Assembly: GCA_015847255.1 (NCBI GenBank)
Contig: JADLZK010007350.1
Coordinates: 62,001-126,000 of the forward strand
Reading direction: 5' to 3'
DNA length: 64,000 bases
Source of the DNA: Hyparrhenia diplandra
Taxonomy: Eukaryota > Streptophyta > Magnoliopsida > Poales > Poaceae
Made by a program: the position numbers and the translations under genes. How positions within the stretch are numbered: the stretch's first letter is position 1; each line of letters opens with the position of its first letter. The notes below the pieces were generated by a model. That model worked only from the letters and a program-made list of their open reading frames with translations. It was not told the origin of the DNA and made no database searches. Below, in pieces: positions 46,201 through 57,316 of this stretch.

Positions 46201-49056
46201 TCCGCTTGGCGTCATCGAAACGGCGCAAGCGCCGCATGACTGGCTTTGAGCCCGGCCGGGATGTCTAGGGAGTGCTTCGGCGACATCCCTCGGTATGCCG
46301 GCATGTCCGAGGGTCCCCATGCAAACGTCCGGGCGTTCGCGCGGAGGAAGTCGACGAGCACCGCTTCCTATTTTGGATCCAGTCCGAGTTGATGGTCGCC
46401 AGACTTCTCCTTCGGGTTCTTGGGATCGAGTGGGATCTTCTTTGTGCCCGAGGAGGGCTCGAAACTCCGGCGCCGGCGGCGCTTGGCCTCGTGCTCTCGG
46501 CCGCGATTTCGTCAAAGCTTCTTTTCGCGTCGGCAATGAGTGCCTCGGCAATGGCGAGTGCCTCGGCGTATTCCACGCTCTCCACGTCGCACTCATATGC
46601 GTGATGGTGTGAGGGGCCGGTGGTGATGACACCCTTTGGCCCCCGCATCTTGAGCTTGAGGTGCGTGTAGTTCGGGACAGCCATGAACTTGGCGTAACAA
46701 GGCCGTCCGAGGAGTGCGTGGTAAGTACCGCGGACCCCAAGAATCTCAAATGTGAGAGTCTCCCCGCCTGAAGTTCGAGGGGTCTTCAAAGCATACCCAA
46801 GCAAGTCAATCCGCCCGAGGGGCTTAAGCCGCTTGCCGGGGACGACGCCATTGAATGCCGGCCTCCGGGGGCGGATCTTGACTTGTCTACCCCGAGGAGG
46901 TCGAGGGTTTCTTCGTAGATGAGGTTGAGGTCGCTCCCTCCGTCCATAAGGACCTTGGTGAGCCGAGTGTTGGCGATGATGGGATCCACCACCGCTGGAT
47001 AAGCCCCCGGGTTCGGGATGTGCCGGGGTGATCCGACCGGGTCGAAGGTGATGGCCTGGTCCGACCACTTGCGCAGCCTTCGGGGTTGCCGGCCCGTGGC
47101 GCAGACCTCCCGACGCTCCTTCTTGCTTGCCGCACGGACATGTTGCCGTGCCGCCGCCGAAGATCACGGCAGTTGTTCACCTTTCGGGAACTCCTCGTTG
47201 CCCTTGGTGCCACCCTCGAGCCTCTTCCTCTTCACCCTCGGGGATGGCTTTGAGCTTGGCGAAATGTTGGCGTACCTTCTTGCACTCCTCGAGGGTATGC
47301 TTGACCGGGTAGCTATGGTTCTCGCACGGCTTGAGCATGTCGCCGAAGGTTTCTCGTGGCGGGGCCGGGGCCCCTTGCGGTCGACCGCGAGCCCACCATG
47401 TCTTCATCGTCGCTTGGGCGGCATGGCCCTTGCCCTTGCGGCTCTTATCCTTTTTTCTTCTTCTTCCCGCTCTCCCGAGGTTGAGATCCCCTCGGGCTCC
47501 TCTTCCTTGCGCTTCCCCTTGCCCGAGCCCCGATTGAATAGAGCCCCGACAGACCTCCTCACCGGGGCGAACTTGGTAGCGATGTCCATCGGCCCGCGTT
47601 TGCCTCGGTTGGAGTCCGGCGCCCCGGCCTTCTTCACGAGGTCTCGGCGATGAGGTGCCGGCCAAGAAGGCCCCTATGACGTCCGAACCGTGACATTGGG
47701 GAGCTCGGTCACGCTTGAGAAACGCCCGGATGTAGTCGCGCAGGATTCGTCGGACTTTGTCGGCAGCCCGAAGGTCCCAGGAATTTCCGGCGCGCAGATA
47801 CGCGTGCCGAAAGTTGCCTTTGAAGGTCCTTACCAAATCCGTCCAGTTGGATATGAGGTTGGGCGGAAGGTGTTCGATCAAGCTCTGGCAGACTCGAGAG
47901 GTACAGGGCAGATTCCCGATTATCACCTTGTCATCATGTGCCCCTCGCAAACCGGCAAGCCTACCGATAATCGCCCGACCATACGGGACGAGTTTCTCCC
48001 GTGATATTTCTCGAGGTGGCTAGGTGGCCCAAACGCGCGGGGAGTGGTGCTCTCCCCGATGTCCCTTGTGAAGGCCCGTGGCCCGGAGGTTCGGGGGAGT
48101 ACCCTCGGCCTTCCCGACGTGCATGGGCGCCCGTCTCGCCGGCCGCCCACGAGGTGGGCCGCCTCCGCCACGTGCTCGTTGTCGCCGATCTCGCCCCTCG
48201 AGGTCGGGTGCACCTCGGTGACGGTCTTGGCGGGGTCTTCCATACGATCCCGCACAGGACGGTTGTCGCTCAGCGCGCCCCGAATCGGCCTTGCCGAGGT
48301 CCCGCTTTGCTCAGTCGGGCTGAGCCTTGTCGGCTTCGTCCGACTCTCCTTGTCGCCGCGATGTCACGGCCCGATCTCCCGGAGGCCGAGCTCTCCGCCG
48401 TTGTACGGCCGCCCTATCAAGGAGATACCGCAGCCTTCCCGACGCGTCTTCCCTCGCCAGCAGAGGGCTCGGGCATCTCGCGTACCAACATGGTTCTTTG
48501 CGCCGCTACGTTGAGGCTTGCTCTCGGCTGAACGGGCTGCTATGTCGGGCAGGTGTGGGCGCTCCGTTGGCGTTGCGATCGCCGCCTCGGGGGGGCTCGA
48601 GGTGGTTCTCGGGGCCGCCCACGCCGGGCCTATTCCCCGTTGAATGTTCCGCTCCGGTCGCCGGTCGCGCTGATTCCGCCCGAATCCGGTTCCCCGCAAG
48701 TCTTGCGATTGTGCGTTCGCCGGAAGCCGTGGGCGCCGCTACGGCCGGACGCGGGCGAAGCCGCATTGGTACCAGGGGCTCGCCGTGGCGGCACGTCCAC
48801 GCCGCCCCGCTGGACACGCCGGTGAACCGACCATCTTGCGGCGGGACTCGACGTTGAAGCATTCCCTCATGGGGTCATAGTATTCATCTTCATCGCCGAT
48901 GCAAGGAGCGCCGAATGCTTGGATGAAGTTCCCATTCTCGGGCGGTGGAGCGAGTCCTCGCCTCCTCGGGCCCAGCCCCAATCGAACCCGGAGGAGGCGG
49001 TATGACGGGGTCGCCCCGCATCCTCCGAAGGATGCGCTCCCTCGAGTGCATATTCA
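43213..49056 (-). pseudogene. Gypsy polyprotein (Gag to integrase), frameshifted
   Basis: Reading leftwards: Gag at 48.0-47.6 kb (WTDLVRTFKGNF, YLRAGNSW); a Cys/His stretch near 47.3 kb (CENHSYPVKHTLEECKK); protease DGGSDLNLIYEE near 46.95-46.9 kb; reverse transcriptase with the YVDDIVVKSKK active-site box near 45.8 kb; RNase H FFDGS near 44.93 kb and FISPLGV; and integrase with VAHPKTNGRW near 43.75-43.8 kb. VLWSLRMTKSRATGFGPFFL (43.6-43.7 kb) and WNIERLRRFYP (end 43213) follow. Frames change many times, so no complete polyprotein is made from this copy as read. Confidence 0.85.
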
Positions 49057-52000
49057 GAATGTAACCTTCCAAATTACGGGGCCCACATGTACTAATTATC
49101 GGTTAAACAACCTTTAATAGTCACATATGTGCACCTATAACCCGAAAAGCACTATTAACTATTCCAACCAAGGATCCGTTACGAGGTCATTGCAAAGATT
49201 ACAACAATTTTCATACATAATCGAGTAAAACAGCGGAAGATTTATATTACAATACTTTTACAACCGTTTATTTTAAACAAGTTTACATTACTTATAAGTA
49301 TGAGTAGCGAAGTTTTTCTACAAATATTACACTCACTCGACCCCGCCCCACGGGTCTCTCTTCTCACTCCTCGTCACTTTCTTCCTCGACGGATCGTCAT
49401 GCAAAGACGGTCCGGTGCAAACATGACCTCCTAAACCCGCGCAACATGGGTCAACAAAAACCCCGAGTACGGGAGTACTCAACAAGGCTTACCCGACTAA
49501 AGAAAATAGGAGGAGACTCGTGAATGCTTTGGTCTAATAGGATTCAAGGTAAGGCTTAGCAAGAAGCAAAGACTCATTTTGCGTAAAAGCTTACTAATAG
49601 TGAATCCTTACTCTCAATATTTTATTCTCAATTTAGTATCTCACCTAATCTAGGTGATCTTACACTATAGCAAACACTTATAGAAGTTCCATCACTTATT
49701 CCATCTCTTCACTGTTCCATAATTAAACTACGATGTAAGTGGGAAAACCGAGTCTCCATATCCGAGAAGCACGGCGATTTCGAAATCGATTAACCCAAAT
49801 TTGGGGAGTTCTTTCCACACGACATATGTAGCACTTAAGCTTGCATATATCAACCATTTCCTCGGATACTCAAAAACGGAACCGCGTCCCCACGCCACCC
49901 GAGAATACTGAGACGCCTCCGTCCCGGGACTTTAACCCACCGAGGGTATCTTGTACTCCCGCCATCTCTCCACTCCCAAAGGCGCGGTTGTACGCGTTTC
50001 CAATTTGACACCCCCAAGATCGGGCTTACCGGAGTATGCGTCGGGACTAGGGTCAATCGTGATGGGGCGACGCTTCGTAACAGCTTGTGCCATTGGTCCA
50101 ACGACCTCGCGCAGATTGCTTTCCATAGTTTCGTTATGCCGCCTACACGCCTCGGTCCTTAATCGACAAGCCGAAATACTACACCGAGACTCCATTCTCA
50201 ATGCAAATTACCCGACCGGTCTCAATTTTATCACCATATCCCAAGATGGCTTCATAATATAACATCCTTTCTCATCAAATGCCACTTCGGGCTATCATAA
50301 GGGACTTGTCACAATTTGACTCAAAAGTCTAACTATTATAGCAAGGCTAAGCGCTCTAGCATTTTACCAAAACGGTTATCAAGGTAGATATTGAAATAAA
50401 CAAGGATGGATAATGCATCAATTAGGTTGTCACTCAACTCCTATCACCTAATACAGAGCATAAAGCAAAGGTGATATAAAACTTTGTAAAAACACAAGGA
50501 AGGTTTAAATGAACCGGGGCTTGCCTTGATCGAAGAAATATCCTGACTCGGACGGCGGATCGCAAAGTACTCGAATCCTTAAGGTCAACGAGAATAGCCC
50601 TCTTCGAGAGACTTGATCAATGACTTCACGATCTCCTTCGTTCACTATACTAAAAGAATAATGTATGCTTAATATGATGCCATGTATATAAACATGAGGT
50701 GCGAGAGTGCATGAAATGATAAGCGACTTCGAAAGTATAACTTTCCTTCACGATAAAGTTGCAACCCAACAAAACCAACTTGTTGAACTACTCTACGAGA
50801 TATCATCACCATTGTCCTAGGAGTTCTCAAGGACCATCTAACAGTGGTGTGGTGTAGGGTTCGCAAAACAACCCAAAATCTACCAAAAACCCTAAGTTAG
50901 AAAGCATTAAACAAATTGTTTTTCACATAAAATGATAGGGCTTAAAATAATAAAAATTTTAACTTTCTCAAAACAAGCTCAAAAAAATTTTGTACAAGTA
51001 GGTCAGGTCATAAAACAGTACCAAAATAATTTTCATGATTTTTGATAAATAAAATAATTATTAAAAATCAAGGAAGATGCTTTTTTCAATTAAATTTTGT
51101 ATTTTTAAATCATGCCAAAAGTATTCAAAATTCAAGTTTCAAATTTTTCATGGATAGACATACCCATGGGAAGGCTACACAAAAAATTTCAGAATTTTTA
51201 AGCTAGTATTTGAATTTATATGAAATTTACAAAATCGCACACTATTCAAATTAAAGATATTGAATAAACATTTGATAAATGAAAAACGGGTTTCGGGCTG
51301 AATTTCGCCCGTTCGCATCGTATGGCCCGATCCCATCGCTCACGGCCCAAGATGAACAAGAACGGACCGACTCGGGAAAAACAATGGCGTACCGCCCCGG
51401 TGAACGGTGTTGGGCCGCCATCCGCTACGCTGCTGCCCGCATCGTTCACGCAGCCGACGGCACGCCGCCACCGGCGGGCGGCGGCGCTGCGCGCTCACGG
51501 CGCTTGGCCGGCGCCGCCGTTGTTCGGCCGGCGATGGTCGGAATGGAAAACCAATTATAAAAACGTGGCCGAGCTCACCGCGGATCTAGGACGAGGCCCG
51601 GTTGGGGCTGAGCGAGACCGAGATGGGTCGTCGGCGGCGGCGGCGAACGGGCGGCGCGGCGGCGGCGCTCCGACGTCGGGGCTTCGCCGTGAGCCGACCA
51701 CGCCCAGTGGCAACAAGAGGACCACGTGAGCCGACCACGCCTAGGGCTAAAGCACCGGATGGTTTCCAAGAGACTCACCGGAGCGCCCCGGCGACGGTGA
51801 GGTCGAAGCGCGGGCGCCGCCGTCGGCGGAGGGGAAGAAAGGGTCGCGGCGGCGATTCCGTGGCGAGGCAAAGCCGCGGCCGGGTTCCAGAGGAAGCTAA
51901 GCAAGATTCGCGGCCGCCCTGGGAAAGATGGTTGGATGAAAACGGCACGACGGCGACGCAGCAACAACGGCGACGAGGATGACTCCCCGGCGGAAATGGG

Positions 52001-52855
52001 AAAAGAAGAAAACGGCGCGACTCGGCGGCGTATTTATAGGCATGGAGGGGTCGAGGAGGTAGTGGAGAGGTCGCGAAGGCCTCCAGATGGTCGGCGTCGC
52101 GCGGGCTACGGGGCGGGCGGCGCGAACCTTGACGCCGGGGCGGTGGCATGGGTGAGATAGGCGGGTTATTGCTCACCTTCAACCCTAACTCGAAATTTCC
52201 AAATTACTCCCAAAATTTGAACTAAACTCAAAATTTTCTAAAAAAGTAACCCCCCTTAATTTTTCAAGATCTACAACTTTCACAATTGGAGCATTTTCAA
52301 AATCGCTTGGAAATATGACTTTTGAAAAACAACTCTAAAATTTGAAATTTGAATTAAAATTACTTTTAAAATCATGTAACAACTTGAAAAACTTTGTACA
52401 TGACTTTTGTTCCTCTCAACAAGATCTACAAACTAGCTTTTGAAAGTTTTTTCAAATTTTGCATAAATTTTAAAATATAGAAAAGGGGGCAATTAGGGTT
52501 TGAATAACATTAAAAATTACTTTAAATTTTTGAACTAAACTTTGAAAACTCAAAATACCAACTTTGTTTAGTTTTGAAAACTCTACAAAAATGCTTTAAT
52601 AACCATACCCAAAATCTTGATAAATTTTGAATAAAAGAGAAAGGGATAAACTAGGGTTTCAAGATTAGGTTTCCGACAAGGGGCGGTAGTTTCCAGGATT
52701 CTCGATTCCTCTCGCGTCTTTTCGACCGACATTGCAACCAAACATAAAATAAACTTATTTTAGTTCAATGCAACACAGTGGTGGGCTAAACATGGATGCT
52801 TTGCAATGATCATGATGACATGTCGTTTTAGTGTAAATAACACCGGGGTGTTACA
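49057..52855 (-). mobile_element. Solo-LTR-like insertion (~3.8 kb) within gypsy Gag
   Basis: On the minus strand it starts TGTAACACCCCGGTG (52855) and ends GGAAGGTTACA (49060). The ends are the short inverted TGTAAC/GTTACA typical of large-LTR gypsy elements (RIRE3/RIRE8-like starts as I recall them). There is no polyprotein inside. GC-rich open frames at 51.3-52.1 kb and AT-rich tracts at 50.9-51.2 and 52.2-52.7 kb are LTR-like low-coding sequence. Gag sequence continues on both sides. A clean 5-bp target duplication is not evident (GATAT against AATAT is the closest). It is most simply a solo LTR. Confidence 0.65.
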
Positions 52856-53365
52856 ATATCCATGGGGTAGCGTTCCGCGGAACGACGGGAGGCCCGGCCC
52901 GTGCTCTCTGGCGAAGGTCGCGATCGAGGTTTCGCGCTGCGTGGATTCACGGGACTCCCTCCAGCATGACCGAGCGGAGGCGTTTTCCCCGATGATTAGG
53001 TTTCGGGGCATCCTTCCACGAGTGGACGCCGGTACCGGATCTTCCCCGAGGCCTAGGGTTCCCCGGGAGCCCTTCTCGCAAAGTCCGCGTCGGAAATGTC
53101 GACGGATTCGAACCGTTGCCTCGGAGGCGCCTTGCGCTACCTGGTGGTTTCGCCTTGCTCGCCTCGCGCGACGCATCGTGATGGTGGGCACGCCGTGGTG
53201 GCGATGCCGCTTTCTCCTCCCCCGGTAGATCCGGCGTAAGGATCATCTCGTGAGTCGTGGCCGAGCGCCACGAATGCCGGCGCTCCAAAGAACAGTGGAG
53301 TTCGCGCTGGAGCCCGTGCTCCGGCCGAGCGTGGTGGAAACGAAGGCGAAACGCCATGAGGGTTG
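52856..53365 (-). pseudogene. Gypsy Gag N-terminal part
   Basis: From ATG near 53359 (MAFRLRFHHARPEHG), just inside the leader motif, the frame reads acidic and basic Gag-type sequence until the LTR insertion at 52855. Gag continues beyond it at 49056. It belongs to the same element as the polyprotein. Confidence 0.6.
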
Positions 53366-54017
53366 GTGGAGATGCGATTGCATACCGCCGTCCCCTACCG
53401 GGCGCGCCAACCGTCGGCTGGCTCGAGGAACGGCACGGTGCCCTCGGGTGCCGGCAATAAAAATTTGTAGGTCGCGGCCTCCTCCCTCGATGGCGTAGCG
53501 CAAGATGGACACGGACGCGGGCGTTTATCCCCGTTTCAGCCAACGGGCCCTACGCCCCGGGGGTGCGCCACGCCGTGTTAACTCAAGGCCAAAGGTGAGC
53601 CCGCAGTAGGGGTTACAGCGGTCGTGTGGGAGAGAAGCGGTCTCAAGCCCCACGATCGCGGGTTACGGTGGTAGTGGTGAGCAGTTTTCTCCGTGTGAAC
53701 CGGAGTTGAAAATGGGGTCCAATCTTTTTAATGAGACATTACTCCCCCTTTTATAGGAAAAGGAGAGAGATAATGTTTACATCGGTGGTTGCCTAGGTGG
53801 CTAATTCCCGAGGCTGCACTGGTTGCATGTGCGTTGCCGAGGGCGCGGGCTGGTTTGAATGTTGCCTGACGAAGACACGCTGGGCCCCGATCCAATGGCG
53901 GACGTGCCGTTCGGGCGCGCCCCGAGGGTCCCGTGAGGCGTCCCTCACAACCGCATGGCGAGGGCCGGTCCTGGTGCGGGTTGCCGCCACGCGTGTCGTG
54001 CCCGAGGGGTCCGCCCA

Positions 54018-55412
54018 AAGTAGCACTAGCGTAGTGTGGCATAAACCGTGTCGAAATCAAGTTATTAGAATGAAAGAGGTCCGGATTAAAAGATACAATA
54101 GTTTTTTTAGTTGTGGTAGACCTAAAGACTACTGTGATAGTTGAAGACATAATATGGACTCCTCATCCTTTTAACAAATTATTATAAGCTCGTCACTCAC
54201 CTGGCACTAGCTGTACCACTATCTTAAAGAAAATAATACAATATTAATTCTTTATTAATATAACTAGTTGAAATATTTAAACCAAAGTGTTGAAACCAAG
54301 TTGTTAGAATGAAAGAGGTCTCGAATTACAAGATACAAAAGGTTTTTCTTTAATAGTTGTTGTAGGCCTAAAGACTTTTTGTGCTAGTCGAGGAGATAAT
54401 ATGAACTCATCGTCCCTTTTAAATAAATTGTTATATAAATTTGATCAAACTTAAGCTATTTAATTCTCCAAAGTTCTTGGAATTACTTACACTTTAGAAT
54501 AGAGGGAGTATTTTTTATTCCCGCAACCACGCACGACGGGCATGATTCCTATTATACAAAAACAGCTGGAGTTGCTCTAACGTGCTCAACGACTCCAGTT
54601 TCCAATGAAAAAATGAATGTAAAAAGGAATTACAATAAGCTTCAATTTCCAATGAAATGAAAAATGAAAGAATGTACAAAAAGCTTAGGAGCACATCATG
54701 TAGTGTGCTTTGATTGTAGGTATTTCAATCATGGTGTCCTATAAGCAAAATCCAAGAAACGAACACCGAAAAACCATTATGGTTTTTGATAGTAGCTTAC
54801 CATGATTGCCTCACGGTGACACAACAAAGTACACAGGTTACATATTTTGAGGCCGCGATCGACATCTTTAAAAGGCCGTATGGGACTAAACAAAAGAAAA
54901 CAAAAGACAAAAACATACGGAATACTAGGCTAAAAGAACAATCGGATCAAAGATCTGGGCTCCATAAATGGGCTGAATGGCCTACGGAATTTTAATACCA
55001 GAATTCTTTTTGCGTGGATGATTAATAATTGATTAGTCTACGGAAAAACAAAGGTGGAAATAAAATGAGAATGCGTTCCTCTCCAAAAGAGAATGTAAAA
55101 ACACGAAAAAAAATGTTGTTGACCACATAGTCTGCATCTACCTGCTACGCGTTACCAGGAGGAGAACGTCTCACTGCCGTTGGGACCAACTGCTATTTTT
55201 GGGCCAGTTTGTCAGTGACTCAGGAATGGGTGCGTTGGAGCCCGGAGAGACGCTGAGAAGAACTGGCACGTGGGACCCACAGTTTCGATGGTTGGATTGG
55301 TTTTCCCCAACCTTTTTTTTTTCTCCCTCTGCCTGTGGAAGTTCTGAATGATGAATCTTGCCAAGTCGGTATAGGGTGGTGTCAATCAAGATGTAAAAAT
55401 ATATCATCACTA
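54018..55412. repeat. Tandem unit copy 2 (E1-E2-F-S) plus segment P copy 2
   Basis: E1 runs from about 54018 (AGTAGCACTAGCGTAGTGTGG), E2 from 54287 and F from 54515-55035. A short S block (AATGAGAATGCGTTCCTCTC, 55067-55160) follows. 55175-55412 is the second copy of the DUF2232-gene upstream segment P, without any gene beside it. Non-coding. Confidence 0.85.
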
Positions 55413-56640
55413 CTAAGTCGGATCAAAAGTGGCACTAGTGTAGTGTGGCATAAACCGGTGTCGAAACCAAGTTATTAGAATAAAAGAGGTCTAGATTAAA
55501 AGATACAAAAGTTTTTTAGTTGTGGTAGGCCTAAAGACTATATTGTGATAGTTGAAGAGATAATATGGACTCCTCATCCTTTCAATAAATTATTATAAGC
55601 TCGTCACTCACCTGGCACTATACCACTTTCTTAAAAAAATAATACAATATTAATTCTATATTAATATAACTAGTTGAAATATTTAAACCAGTGTTGAAAC
55701 CAAGTTGTTAGAATGAAAGAGGTCTGAATTACAAGATACAAAAGGTTTTTCTTTAATAGTTGTTGTAGGCCTAAAGACTTTTTTGTGCTAGACTGCTAGT
55801 CGAGGAGATAATATGAACTCATCATCCTTTTTAAATAAATTGTTATCTTATCCAAAATTCTTATCGTGATCGTATAAATTTGATCAAACTTAAGTTGTTT
55901 TAACTCTCCAAAGTTCTTGGAATGACTTACACTTTAGAATAGAGGGAGTTTTTTTTATTCCCGCAACCACGCACGGGCATGATTCCTACTATACAAAAAA
56001 ACTGGAGTTGCTCTAACGTGCTCAACGACTCCAGATTCCAATGAAAAAATGAATGTAAAAAAGGAATTACAATAAGCTTCAATTTCTAATGAAATGAAAA
56101 ATGAAAGAATGTACAAAAAGCTTAGGAGCACATCATGTAGTGTGCTTTGATTGTAGGAATTTCAATCATGGTGTCCTATAAGCAACATCCAAGAAAGGAA
56201 CACCGAAACCATTATGGTTTTTGATAGTAGCTTACCATGATTGCCTCACGGTGACACAACAGTCCAGGTTACACATTTGAGGCCGCGACCCACATCTTTA
56301 ATAGGCTGTATGGGACTAAACAAAACAAAAGACAAAGCCTTATAATCTAAAAAACAAACAAAATACAAAGCGTACGGAAGGCTAAAAGAACAATCAGATC
56401 AAAGGATGTGGGCTCAATAAATGGGCTGAATAGCCTAGTGTTTTGTAATTATACATTTTTCACGATGAATTTAATAGATGATTAATCTACGTATAATAAC
56501 AAAGGGGTAAATAAAATGAGAATGCGTTCCTCTCCAAAAGAAAATGTGAAAACACAAAAAAAAAAAAATGTTGTTGACCACAATAGTCTTGGCAACTTGC
56601 ATCTAATACGCGTCAAGAGAGCAGTCGCTGTTGTGGATGG
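55413..56640. repeat. Tandem unit copy 3 (E1-E2-F-S)
   Basis: It continues from P copy 2 as AAGTCGGATCAAAAGTGGCA, with E1 to about 55680, E2 55690-55945, F 55950-56470 and S 56512-56600. It shares with copy 2 the absence of the sequence at 42.10-42.59 kb, so copies 2 and 3 are closer relatives. No gene. Confidence 0.85.
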
Positions 56641-57316
56641 CAGGCATGCATATCAAATGAATGGGCATGGAAACTTCCATGGCTCGGTGCCACCAAACCC
56701 ACAAGCAACCAACCGAAGGAGCCTGAATGGGTCATCGACAGAAACAGCCTGAGCGACCTCTCTGACCTCTTCTACCCTTTTCATGGCGGTGCACGAGACG
56801 AGACGACTCCATTTGGAGGCTGGTCAGGCAACGCGTGGAACGCCACTTGCCAGGTCTATCATGCAGACCCAGCAAACACAAAACTCCTACACGCTTTGTT
56901 TCACTGTCTTCTTCAACTACTACCTTTTCACACTTGTTAACTTATATCTCCAATCAAAGAAAATGCATCCCAGCACATCAGATCAGACATCACCCAGCAT
57001 GAGACATTTCAAAGGCTTGCTTCAAAGCAACACCCAAAAGATTGGAAATTTGTGCTAGTTTAACTGTCCAACAGAACCAGTTCTCAGATTTGAACATTTA
57101 TATATATAGCAAAAATTAAAAGAACAAAAGAACTACTATAGCTCATCATAACAGTATCAGCTTTGACAAAAAGGCCCTAGCCACTTTTCCACAGTCAGAA
57201 TCTCTATTTCCCCAGCAGCTCTGACCTCAGATAATGAAGTCCTGCAGTCAGGAACTGATACAGAGCAAAGCAAGAATTCCATTTGTGACAATGAATCCAG
57301 CATGGCTGAGAGAGCT
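56641..57316. other. Intergenic DNA and CSLD 3' flank
   Basis: No gene is recognised. The final part is likely the CSLD 3'UTR (minus strand). Short open frames here look like chance. Confidence 0.6.

Larger units (their letters stand above)
43191..54017 (-). mobile_element. Ty3/gypsy retrotransposon, both ends truncated
   Basis: It is a minus-strand element with gene order Gag-PR-RT-RNaseH-INT, placing it in Ty3/gypsy. The coding part spans about 53360 to 43213, interrupted by a 3.8 kb insertion. At the right end, 53430-54017 is 5' LTR sequence with a minus-strand TATAAAAG near 53745-53755 and a GGTTGGCGCGCCCGGTAG leader motif near 53393-53410 just inside it. The left end stops right after the polyprotein C-terminus (LRRFYP), so the 3' LTR is missing. 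No target duplication flanks it. The ends were probably lost by deletion together with part of the host tandem repeat. Confidence 0.88.

Noticed and set aside
51279..52160. Open frames in the GC-rich part of the 49-52.9 kb insertion
   Set aside because: They are low-complexity Arg/Gly/Pro-rich frames present on both strands. This fits LTR sequence rather than a gene.
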